Below the pieces are notes generated by a model that saw only the letters and a list, made by a program, of their open reading frames with translations, did not search any database and was not told the DNA's origin. From Turnera subulata (taxonomy: Eukaryota; Streptophyta; Magnoliopsida; Malpighiales; Passifloraceae): a stretch of 64,000 nucleotides of DNA. Of the stretch, positions 34,181 to 43,899 are shown in pieces. The stretch is from positions 114,532 through 178,531 of the forward strand of contig JAKUCV010006746.1 in assembly GCA_028386065.3 (NCBI GenBank), written 5' to 3'. Within the stretch, counting starts at the first letter, position 1. The number at the start of each line of letters is the position of its first letter. Both the position numbers and the translations under genes were made by a program.

Positions 34181-36653
34181 GTGGCTGTAGTTTGAGGATG
34201 AATATGAAAGGATGATACATCACAGTTGGAGCAAGAAGGATGGAAGAGAGGTCTCTGCAGAGAGTGGCGAGGAGCTCCTTGATCTATCGGACAAAATTTT
34301 GTCGTATGGACTGTTTTAGATCGGAATGGTGGCTTCTGTCTATACTGTAATGCTTCATCCTGACAAAGCTGTGAAGAAAGGGTCTCCTGCAGGAGCAAGT
34401 CGTCTCTTAACTTTGGATTAGCTGACAGTTCTCATAATTAACACAGAGTTTCACAGCGTCTCCTTGCATTTGCAGAAACCCCAGGACTTGGGCTGGCGTG
34501 TTACTTGTACATACATATACAGGTGCTTACCATTTTCTCTTGGTTGGAGGGCTTAAGTGGGAATATATATTGTGATCAAGTTTGATTGATTCTTCCTCAT
34601 ATGTGTATCAAAATCATTGTTTTCTTAGTGGTTTAGTTCTTTTTATTGTTACAAAAGGGTGGCTATTTGTGTCTCACTGACAGTGATTAACATTAATTTT
34701 AGACTTTTAGTGCTCATTTGAGATAGAGGAGCTTCAGCTTGCAAAAGCATGCGGATTGGTGGCTTGGTGAAGACAAGGGATTCACTTTGCTTTGATGAGA
34801 TTTTCTTAAAAGCAAAAAATTGTTTCCTCTTTGATTTATATAATATTTGGTGTTCATCATGTTTTATTATATATGATTTGAGTGGCTAGCGACTATGCGG
34901 TTCAATATCAGGAAGAAAAGCTGACACGTCTTTTTTTTTTTTTTGGTCGAAAAAGCTGACACGTCTTGTGGCAGTATTTCGAGTCCTCTCGTCATGCACT
35001 TGGCGTTTAAGAAACGTTGAATTATTTTATATATTTTGGGAAAATATGTATTTTTTTTTTAACTTTGCCCAACTAAGCAGGGTCCGATACGGGTCATCCA
35101 CGCTGGGAGACTTTCATCCCAACTTATGAATTGTTTGGGAGAAACACCATTACCATTTTGCAGTTGGGTGTGTTATAGTATCTTGGATGAGGTTTGTATT
35201 GTTCTTTGTGCGGTGCAGGCATCCTACGCGGCTAATGACGAACATCGCAAGCTCCGAATTGGAGACACTTGGAAGTTAATATTCTAACCTCAGAAGAAAA
35301 ACAAAACTAAATAAATAATAATAATAAAAAAAAAGAAATAGAAATCTCTTACTCTTACTAGGTTGGTTAACAAACATGTACATTAAATACACGGAAGATA
35401 ACTACCGGAATTTACGACTTAATAAAACACTCATGATTAACGTTAAAATAAAAGAATTCATTATTGACTATAACGAATAAGTTAGTTTGATAATTTTGAT
35501 GAATTCTTTTCTGGTTCTGGCTTCCTAATATAATCTGTTCATAATATTCTCCACTATGGTATAAGGACACGGTGAAAAGTGAAAACTACTACTAAAAAAC
35601 TTGGAATGAAAATCTTATAGAATCTTCGAAACAACCACTTCTCTCAACATTCTCTCTTGAGCCCTCTCTTTCAAAACCAAAAGCAGGGTTACCGCTGGTA
35701 TTTCCTTAGCCGGCGGTAAGCACCAGGAGCATCCGTCAACAAAAGGATCAACCTAAAGTGATCGTCTCATGGCCATTGAGAACGAATCAAATCAGATGGT
35801 TCTATGTCTCAATCTTTCTAACTTGTTCTTATGGAACCAAGAGGTCGAAAAGATTGAGAAAACTCAGTCATTCACAACCACAGATGAAGGATTCCTCGAA
35901 AAAATTGGCAAAAAATACACGCGATAATCTAAGTCATAGGGCCGGGTGAAATTTGTATTATGATTAAAAATTGGAAGGGTTTATAATCCATTTCTCACTG
36001 ACAAAGCCACAACAATCACACCTATCAAAGCAACTAAAAGACTTGATAAATGAATTCCAATTTGTTAAGCTTAACTTATTATTAAATCTTGTTCGATAAT
36101 CTGATTTGTTCTTGTAGTCCAAATAATCCCATACCTTTAGTTTAGTAATTCTTCCAGTTGTATTTTAGCAACTTTTCTCTACCATTGTTGGGCGGTCTTC
36201 TTTCTCTTTTTATGGAGGATTTTTTGTGAAGTAGAAGAATATAGACCTAGATATAGAGTTCCAAAGAGTTTATTGGCTTGATCTATTCAAAGATCCAAAC
36301 ACTCTCTACCTTTTGATGGTAGTTATGAGAAATTTTTGGTCCAATCTACTTGAAAACCAAATAAATCTTGACTTAGTGAGGGTTTTCTTTGTTCTCCTTA
36401 TTTCCATGGAGCTTAAACCGTTTGATAGGATGTGCACTGACCATGGTTTTCAAACACCGATATAAGTGTTTCTTCCTCCATTGCAGCATATTTGGAGTCA
36501 ACAAATCTCCCTCTTTACAAGCTTATATGTGAAGCCTTGGATGTTGGTTAGTATGAAGACTTATAGTACCATTCTAGAAATTATTATCGTTGAGGGGAAG
36601 TTTTACGAGTTTTTGGTGATCTTGTTCTTCAATTTTCGTAATAGACTGAGATG
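34181..36653. other. NIPA 3' region and intergenic DNA
   Basis: The first ~400 bp are probably 3' untranslated sequence of the NIPA gene. After that come AT-rich intergenic DNA and an 18-bp retroposition footprint (34916-34967). From about 35640 to 36650 there are decayed open frames (for example 35764-35937, starting MAIENESNQMVLCLNLSNL, and 36466-36693) that could be LINE ORF1-like but are too degraded to assign. Confidence 0.5.
34916..34967 (-). repeat. Minimal retroposition footprint: 18-bp insert between 17-bp direct repeats
   Basis: The direct repeats aaaagctgacacgtctt (34916-34932 and 34951-34967) flank only a T-run plus ggtcga. Read on the - strand the insert is a few bases ending ..cgacc followed by poly(A). 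That is what an extremely 5'-truncated SINE/LINE insertion leaves. The SINE at 18631 likewise ends in ..cc plus an A-run. Confidence 0.7.
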
Positions 36654-36658
36654 TATTC

Positions 36659-39600
36659 TGTGGAAGCCCGTACCCCAATTAAATAAAAAATAATGTAATT
36701 TAATGAAAAAGAGTTACCAAAATACTCTTGAAACCCGGGGTACCAAAAACCGATGCTTCGGCATACAAACATTTTCCATGAAAATGTAAACTAACAACGA
36801 GATGTCATAAAAATAAACGAGATCAACCGGCTTAACAATAATAAGCCATCACGGCATCACGCCGACATAATATCACAAATCATCTCCGGCTAACTGCCGA
36901 TATAAAGATAAAACATTTATGACATCTCGAGTTATTTATCATGCAGCGGAAGATGAAGGTAATAATAATAATACTCAAGATAGAAAATATCATGCATATG
37001 GCCCTATGGATCCCACCAAGAGATAATGCACAACTACCTGCTGAAGTGACTGCGTCTGATCTCCGAGTCGAAGGTGTAAGTGAGTCTGCACGCTAACTAA
37101 AGTCTGAAAAAACAACGGTGGCGATTATGTGAGTCGCCTACTCAGTGAACATTAAAAGTCTAAATATACATGAAAGTGAAGTCATGCTCGTAGGGTGAGT
37201 AGCTCACGAGCACAAGTATAGCATACAAGCAAATCAGAATCACACACCATCACATAAATGTTTTATTGTATTATAGCTCGTATTGTTTGAGCTCAATGCG
37301 TTATCTTATTGTTATCATTATTATTATTTTTATTATTATGGGCCCTCTACTGTGAGTCAAGTCTCGGTAGCGCATCTGATCAGATCAGGGTGTGAAACCC
37401 AAATGTCGAACCTCAGAAGGGGTAGATTCTGAGGCCAAAAACCACTGATAAATCTCAAGTGGCCGCTAGCTACCTGAGGGTGCACTCAGACACACCTAAC
37501 CGGTGCAAGTCTTCCAGGGGTGCACCTACATCCCCTGGGCATGCTAAACAGCATAATGTGACCCGAGGTACCCAACCCTCCTCGGGGCTACCAACCGACA
37601 CCACAGTAGAATTTAGTATTTTATTCTTAATTAAACCTTTATATTTCTGTTTGAAGTACATTATGTCTTTCAGGGAAGTGTGTATGTGTCCCTGTATCAT
37701 CTGGGCCTTCGGCCCATAACCACATACTATTACGGTTCAGATACATTATGTCTTTCAGGGATGTGTGCACTGTAAGTGTCCCTGTTTCATCCGGGCCTGC
37801 GGCCCATAACCATACATCATCACAAAAGTGTTTTACATGTTATATTTCATAACAGTTTTCATGAAGAAATTTAGACATATGAGATCAATCAGGCATATAA
37901 ATCCAATCATCGCATGTAGCAAACAAGGCAAGTAAACAAACAAACCACACCAACATGCATTCACAAAACATATACAAAAAGACTTGTAATGTCACCTCAA
38001 AATGTGGTTTATGACTTCTCCCCGATCCGAGTCTACAGCTCCCGGGGTATCTCCCGTGCCTGAATACCGGTACATGATATAGTCACTAAACCATTTTAGA
38101 AGCAAAAACGTGCATGTATGCTAAAGGTAAGCTCTAATCGAGTATCTCCCGGCCCAAACTATCCGATTATAAGATTTTCGAGTCTAAGTCCAAAAGAATA
38201 TTTTATCTTTCCATAACTCCAACGATTACGGATCTAAGGTTCATCGGTTAAGTTCGTTAACAATTCTCGGGCCTAAAGCCCACTAAATCCTAAATCACAA
38301 ATTCCGGGCCTTGGGCCCACTTCCTTAAGTTCATATTTTACCGATTATGAAATTGGGCTTCAAGCCCGTTCTTAAAGTCCGTGAATTTATTTACCCGTGA
38401 TTAGGCCTTAAGTCCGCATTTTAAGTCCGTACAAACATTCTAAACTTACAAATGTGATTATTGGGCCTGGGCTCGGTTTTTCCTAAAACCGTCCTAAAGT
38501 CATCCCGAGCCCAAGGTTACACGGCCTAAAGTCTATACGTGTCGGTAGGTTCACCCGGCCACACCCTCTAACTCGCCGCTCTCGGAAATCCACAATTCAC
38601 TAAATGTTTAAATATAAATGTATTTCGGTAATAAATTTCCAAAATTTAAATACATGACATAACCGAAGCAAACATAAGTAGTTACCGTCTAATACTCGTA
38701 AGGCGCGAAATATAATCCGCTGGGCAGAACCCGAGCCTTCGCCGGAAAAGTCCCGAGCCCTCGCCGGAACAGTACACCTTCGCCGGATTCCGGTCACTTC
38801 GCCGGAATTTCGCCGGAATTCCCACAGTGTCGCCGGAAACAGTCTCTGCCCACTGCCATCGTCCAAAAAGTCACCCCTCCACTACCAAAACTCAATTCCA
38901 TACGCTCACAGAATACCAATTTAACACAACCCTAATTGAAATGGAGATTTGGCTAAGTAAGGCTTACCCGGAAAAATCACTGCCACTTGCCGGAGCCCGT
39001 TCTCAGCCACCACCGAACCACTACTTGAAACTCCACAACAAAACTGCCAACGGAAATGGGTCCCGAACCAACTACCACCCGCGCCGGCAAGCCCCAAAAT
39101 TCAGCCGCAGCAGCCACCACGCACACACACCGAGCCCACCACTGTACACCGTCCAACAAGCAGGAATCGCAACCACCGTCAGCAACACCACAGACCCGCC
39201 GCCTACACCACCACACAAAGAACAACCCCCAGTCGGAAAAATGTCATCCGGCCGCCAACAACACAGATACAACCACCACCAACACCATAGTCGACCAACA
39301 CAACACACGGACCACCACCGTCAAAAGTGACAGCGGCGGCAACACGCTTCCAGCCCTCACCAGCTCGAGGCCTCCTCACAGCACAACCCAGAACTCCACA
39401 CAGCAAGGCAGCAACGACAACTTCCTTGCTTGGGTGTCCGACGGCTCAAGGAGAAGGAGAAGATAAGAAGAGATGGAGGGTGGTGGCGATTATGGCAGGG
39501 AAGGAATGGGGGCGTGAGGCTTGGGTACCAAATCGAAAGGAGAGGAAAAATAGGTAGAGATAGCGAAAGAGAAGAGGGGCGATTGCAGGGTTGAGAACCG

Positions 39601-40051
39601 TTGGGGTGATTGAGGGGAATGGTAGTGGAGGACATGAACGTTGGGTGTCGGCTGGGTGGAGAAGAAACGGAAAGAACAGAAAAGTGAAGGGGAGAAGAAG
39701 AGAAAAAAGAAAAAGAAGGGAAGAAGGGTCGGGCTAGGGTTGGCCGCCCCGAGTGGACGACCCGTCGTCCGCTTAGGCGCGGTCAACCCCTGCCTGGTCA
39801 ACTCTTTTTTTTTTTTTTTTAAACCAAAACGACGTAGTTTCGATCGAAGCCACAACTAGACCTCTGTTTCGCCCCGAAACACAACCCGATTTCAACGAAA
39901 CCCGAAGCATGAGAAATCTCAACTGGAAATTGACATTTCCAAGGAAAGATAATCTATTTCCTCGACTTAAACTCGAAAATACTTCAAGGGTAAAATTGGA
40001 ATAAATTTCTGAAAATTCCGAAAATCAAATTATAAAATCCGGGGCGTTACA
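36659..40051 (-). repeat. 3' LTR (3393 bp) of the Tekay-like element
   Basis: On the - strand it starts tgtaacgccccggat and ends gggtacgggcttccaca (TG...CA). It shares blocks with the LTR at 5175-9295. It holds short tandem blocks (for example cattatgtctttcaggga near 37659 and 37743) and a GC- and A-rich segment at 38900-39800 whose many open frames are chance frames. Confidence 0.88.
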
Positions 40052-40198
40052 GTTCTACCCCACTTAAGGAAATTTCGTCCTCGAAATTCAATCATCAAGT
40101 CCGTAGGTCCTACCACGGTAAACTTCTGGTGTTCTCTACCAGATGTCCGAACTCGATGCGAGATGTCGCTTATACCCTTAAGCGGTGTTTCTCCTGTC

Positions 40199-40206
40199 TA
40201 TAAAAA
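40199..40206 (+). promoter_or_regulatory. TATA box before the small antisense ORF
   Basis: tataaaaa lies 41 bp upstream of the ATG at 40240. At the usual TATA-to-start-site distance of about 30 bp, the leader would be only about 10 nt. This is a sequence motif only; no transcript evidence. Confidence 0.5.
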
Positions 40207-40239
40207 CCGTACTTCTGAGTTGAGAACTCACTCACAATT

Positions 40240-40638
40240 ATGGACTCACCACTAAGATCCCGTACTACCTCTGACTCAGAGGATAACAGTTACATCGGGG
40301 GTAGAGCTTTTCCGACAAGCTCCGATGAGAGACCTCCTAAGAAACGGTTCAAGACCAAGATCATCGGTCTAAAGGAGTATATGGTGATTCCCCCAAGACG
40401 GCGAAAGAAGCGTGTAGTCAAGGAAGGACCTTCCGGTAACAAAGATGCAAAAGATAGGAAAGGCAAGGCCACAGCTGAGTCCAGCACACCTCTGCAGATA
40501 ATGAAGCAACTGGACACTTCACTGAAGAAGATCCACACTGCAGTGATGCAAATGGAACTGGCCTACATGGGACTCTCTTCTCAGGTCGCGAATATACAGA
40601 AACTTGTAACCGATCTGAAGCATCATGTAACTCCGTAG
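40240..40638 (+). CDS. Uncharacterised small basic protein (132 aa), antisense to the LTR element
   Basis: I do not recognise this protein. It is an intact 132-aa frame. Residues 1-30 are Ser/Asp-rich. Residues 31-65 are strongly basic with two nuclear-localisation-like clusters (PPKKRFKTK, PPRRRKKR). Residues 66-84 are a charged linker. Residues 85-130 look like an amphipathic helix or coiled coil (MKQLDTSLKKIHTAVMQMEL ...). A TATA box lies 41 bp upstream and an AATAAA 36 bp after the stop, so it is framed as a compact transcription unit. It could be a DNA- or RNA-binding accessory protein of the element, a captured host exon, or a chance frame. The organised termini make chance less likely. 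No counterpart is visible elsewhere in the window. Confidence 0.5.
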   Translation: MDSPLRSRTTSDSEDNSYIGGRAFPTSSDERPPKKRFKTKIIGLKEYMVIPPRRRKKRVVKEGPSGNKDAKDRKGKATAESSTPLQIMKQLDTSLKKIHTAVMQMELAYMGLSSQVANIQKLVTDLKHHVTP

Positions 40639-40673
40639 AGTGCTTTTCTTTTGTTGTACTATGTTAAAAGATC

Positions 40674-40679
40674 AATAAA
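40674..40679 (+). terminator. Polyadenylation signal (AATAAA) after the 132-aa ORF
   Basis: aataaa is followed by T-rich sequence, 36 bp past the stop codon at 40636-40638. The position fits a 3' end for a + strand transcript. Confidence 0.45.
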
Positions 40680-41359
40680 ATAAGCTTTCTCCTTAATTCG
40701 AAATTCTTATATTACGATATTTCATTTTAAATAAATTAAATCCAGCAATAAGGTATGAAATTAATCATAAGGAAATTATAAACGAACTAAAACTCGTTTA
40801 ATAAAGTCAAAAAGACATTAAGAGGTGAAAACAAACATGTTTCCATGTTCGGCGCCCTGGATCAATTGCGAACATCCTCGATCCCAAACGTAACGTACAC
40901 GGTTAACGGTGACGTCTGTTAGCCTCATGAAAAAGATACCCGTTAACTAGCAAGGCGATGATCACGGGAGCGTCCTGTGTCCCTCGAAAGACACGTTACC
41001 CACTTGTCCACAATTGTCCGTATGAGCCAAAAACGTCTGTCTCGTCCACATCTCTCCACGCTGTCCGAACAGCTGTAAGCTTGTCGCACACGCACTCCAC
41101 TCGAGGTGTGGTCCACACGGTTTAGCCACAACGGTCACGAGTGTATGTGACAAAGGATGTAGGAACAAGTCTTAGGGAGACCAATTTGAAGTAGCCCGGG
41201 AAATTGAAAATTGCAAGGTAGAGAAAGACAGATAACCTCTGGCATTTATTGCCCGAACAACAAACACATAGCGTGTCGAGGCAATAAACGAGGCAACGGT
41301 AGAATTCCAAAACGCGGTAACTTGAAATTTGAACGTAATAAATACGCTCCTCCTAAGGT
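40680..41359 (+). other. Non-coding spacer between the two antisense ORFs
   Basis: No gene seen. 40680-40830 is AT-rich. 40850-41160 is GC-richer and contains ggtgacgtctgtt (TGACGT, an as-1-like element) at about 40908 and several cgtccac/gtgtcc words. It is a plausible upstream regulatory region for the ORF at 41475. Confidence 0.35.
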
Positions 41360-41367
41360 TATAAAAG
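41360..41367 (+). promoter_or_regulatory. TATA box before the endonuclease-fusion ORF
   Basis: tataaaag lies 115 bp upstream of the ATG at 41475. The decayed copy at 62624 also has tataaaag upstream (62559-62566, 65 bp before its ATG), which supports a real promoter element for this family. Confidence 0.55.
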
Positions 41368-41474
41368 ACGGTAGAATGAGGAGTAAGTCATCAAAGCATT
41401 TTTAAGGCAATCCTACGCCCAGACTAAGAATCCTCAAAACTCAAGAAAACCAAACACCAATACGCCCAACCACA

Positions 41475-41991
41475 ATGCCTGCCCCTTCATCAGTTTTCTT
41501 TGTCGAGGGTGCCAACCTTGGCAGAAGAAATCGATTGGCCTACAGTATGGTCAATGAACGTGCCGAAGAACTACCAAACGAGCTCGGCAGGATGCCCCGG
41601 CTGGTCTTCGTCGACGAGCTGTACTCCTCGCGATTCTTTGTCACCCCAATGGAAGAGGTGATCTACCTGGAGGATCGCGGTACGCTGAGGACATCCTACT
41701 ACAGATCGGCGAATTCCGTGATGTTTTTCATCTCCGACAGGCTTCAGGAGTTCAACCTGGAGTCCACTTGCCAGACGGTGGAGCAAGGGGCATACTACCA
41801 GCTTGCGATGACGGCCCAAAGCATACCCAGAATGACGCGCTTACCACCAACTTGGCCAAAGGTAAGACTGCTGGTTTGGAATTGCAGGGGAGTTGCAAGG
41901 CGCGCTCAAGAATTCACACGTACGCTGAGGGACTTGAAGAACCAGTACAAACCGAATATGGTTCTTCTGACGGAGACTCAATGGCAAGCTC
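41475..41991 (+). CDS. Uncharacterised domain fused to an AP-endonuclease-like domain (3' end missing)
   Basis: It opens with MPAPSSVFFVEGANLGRRNR. Residues 1-127 form a domain I do not recognise (LPNELGRMPRLVFVDELYSS, FFVTPMEEVIYLEDRG, SANSVMFFISDRLQEF). Residues 128-172 start an endonuclease/exonuclease/phosphatase domain as in plant LINEs: VRLLVWNCRGVARR (conserved Asn), YKPNMVLLTETQ (catalytic Glu). The frame runs to the undetermined base at 41992, where an LTR copy begins, so the rest of the protein is not in the assembly. A decayed homologue at 62624-63253 is about 80% identical by eye over residues 8-90. Possible roles: a nuclease encoded antisense by the retroelement, or the 5' end of a LINE with an N-terminal extension. 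Function is unknown. Confidence 0.6.
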
Positions 41992-41992
41992 N
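41992..41992. other. Single undetermined base (N) at an assembly join
   Basis: This is the only N in the window. It lies exactly where the endonuclease ORF stops and the 199-bp LTR copy starts (39853-40051 repeated at 41993-42191). It probably stands for a collapsed gap: the rest of the 5' LTR (about 3.2 kb), the primer site and possibly more interior. Confidence 0.8.
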
Positions 41993-42191
41993 CAACTAGA
42001 CCTCTGTTTCGCCCCGAAACACAACCCGATTTCAACGAAACCCGAAGCATGAGAAATCTCAACTGGAAATTGACATTTCCAAGGAAAGATAATCTATTTC
42101 CTCGACTTAAACTCGAAAATACTTCAAGGGTAAAATTGGAATAAATTTCTGAAAATTCCGAAAATCAAATTATAAAATCCGGGGCGTTACA
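41993..42191 (-). repeat. 5' LTR stub, identical to the start of the 3' LTR
   Basis: All 199 bases match 39853-40051. It ends ggggcgttaca and is followed by the target duplication tattc. Identity over this stretch suggests a recent insertion, or that an assembler copied one LTR into both places. Confidence 0.9.
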
Positions 42192-42299
42192 TATTCACCT
42201 ACATCTCTTCTTGCCAAGAGAGCAATGCTCACTGGTATAGAATTAGTCAAAACAGAAATAGGAGATTGGCTTGAAGCTTTCTTTTTATGGTAGAATGAT

Positions 42300-43870
42300 T
42301 CTTGTATTAAACTGAAAGAGTCCAATTGCAATCCAGTCATTAATGGAAACTAACTATATATACAGTCCTGCTAAGGGAAAGAATAACTCACATTATACAA
42401 ATGAAAGGACACAACTCGAACCAGACTGGGATTTAAGGCTATCTGAACATACCAAAACACTAGATAAGCAATAAGGAAATTGAGGTTGCTTGGCCTTGAT
42501 CCATAATAAACATCTAAAAAGGATAACTTCGAATAATCTCTCCCATTCTATCTCCTTCTCTTGAAAGATCAAGTTGTTTCTACCAATCCAAATACTCAAA
42601 CACGTAGCATAGAAAATCTCCATTCACGAAGATCTGGCCTAAAACAACTCCTCCATAGTATTCAACATGCACCACCTAATACCCACAATCGAGCTAATCT
42701 AGCCCAAATACTCCAAGAAAATCGACAATGGAGGATAAAATGATCCATTTTTTCTATAAAATTGAAATAAAAGGAACAAAGCAGTAGAGTTATCAGTGAT
42801 ATTTCTATAACGCAGGACAACCTGAGAAGGAATGCCATGATTAACCACCATCCACATAAAATATTTAACCTTAGGGGGAGCCAATCCAAGCCATACCTTC
42901 AGCATACTAGATGCATAGGTGAGATGACTAAAGCACTTTGAGTAATTTAACTTCACAGAATACACACCATCTTTCATCTCCACCGATCACAAGCCCCAAC
43001 CCTAAGTTGTCACAATCTTTAAAAAACTCGAATTTTAGCTTCTTTCTCCACTTCCCCAAGAATATAGCACCCTTCTCCAAATCGGTTGCCACTCCCATCT
43101 ATTATTCACGTAACAAAAGACATCATTAACACTAGTAAATTTATCCATTGAAATCAAGAAAAGTCAAGGGAATTTATCCTTTAGTATCCCGCAATCATGC
43201 CAATTATAAATCTAAAATTTGCATGAGCTTTCATCACCGACTTCCAATCGCATGAAACTAGCCAAAGATTTTCCTCTTATAATAGTTTCAGATCTTGAAA
43301 GAAACATATTTTTCCAAAGGATAGAAGACTTGATCTCATCATAAGAAGGCCAGGAATCAGGATAGGACAGATGATATTTATCTTGAACAATGCGAGCCCA
43401 CAAAGGATTCTCAGCCGAATAATAATCAAGATCGCTACAACTATTTAAACAACAAATTTATTTTCTTAACTAGTAACGACTCAACCCCCAACCCACTTTT
43501 CTCCCTAGGTTTTGGCAATCTTCTCCCAAGCAGCCAAGCACACCTTTTGCTTGTCTCCATTACCACCCTATAGGAAGTTACTCTAGAGAGATATAATTCT
43601 CTTTACAACATACATTGGAATCTTAAACATATAATTCTCTTTGCAACATGCATTGGAATCTTAAACATAGAGAGGAAATATATAGGCAAATTACATAAGG
43701 CATCTCTTAGTAAAGTAATACTGGCATCAAGCAATAAAAACTTGCCTCTCCACAAGACAGGCATTATCTTAATCTTCTCTATAATTGAGTTCCACGAACT
43801 GGCTTTCTTTATGTTCATATCCAAAGGCAAACCCAGGTACTTAATTGGAAGAAGGCTAGATGCCATCGTA
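42300..43870 (-). pseudogene. LINE remnant A: end of RT and zf-RVT region
   Basis: On the - strand: 43866-43603 (LLPIKYLGLPLDMNIKKASS ... WRGKFLLLDASITLLRDAL) is the conserved C-terminal part of plant LINE RT. 43403-43212 (WARIVQDKYHL) and 42983-42662 (APPKVKYFMWMVVNHGIPSQ ... DHFILHCRFSWSIW) are the zf-RVT region. 42623-42393 (IWIGRNNLIFQ) leads towards an RNase H that is not preserved. There are several stops. A 38-bp tandem duplication at 43589-43666 lies at the RT end. The catalytic part of RT is absent. Confidence 0.8.
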
Positions 43871-43899
43871 CTAGTAGCATCTACTACTTTATTACAAGT

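Larger units (their letters stand above)
36659..42191 (-). mobile_element. Tekay-like LTR element without visible gag-pol, carrying antisense ORFs; 5-bp TSD
   Basis: A perfect duplication, tattc, flanks it (36654-36658 and 42192-42196). Reading the - strand: LTR stub 42191-41993, an undetermined base at 41992, about 1.9 kb of interior, a purine tract (40090-40052, ggacgaaatttcc then gtggggtagaac), and a full LTR 40051-36659. The LTR and purine tract match the chromovirus at 1-9295. The recovered interior shows no gag, protease, RT or integrase on either strand. It holds two + strand reading frames (40240-40638 and 41475-41991). The 5' LTR is only 199 bp, identical over that length to the other LTR, and joined to the interior through the N, so sequence is missing here. 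Confidence 0.85.

Noticed and set aside
38827..39859. Several 70-170-aa open frames on both strands (Pro/Thr/His-rich or Lys-rich)
   Set aside because: They lie in the GC-biased middle of the Tekay-like LTR, overlap in all frames and have no family features.
40052..41991. An integrated pararetrovirus or other viral segment
   Set aside because: The TATA-led compact ORFs suggested this, but no viral domain is recognisable and the LTRs, purine tract and TSD place the block inside an LTR element. It was kept as an open alternative only.
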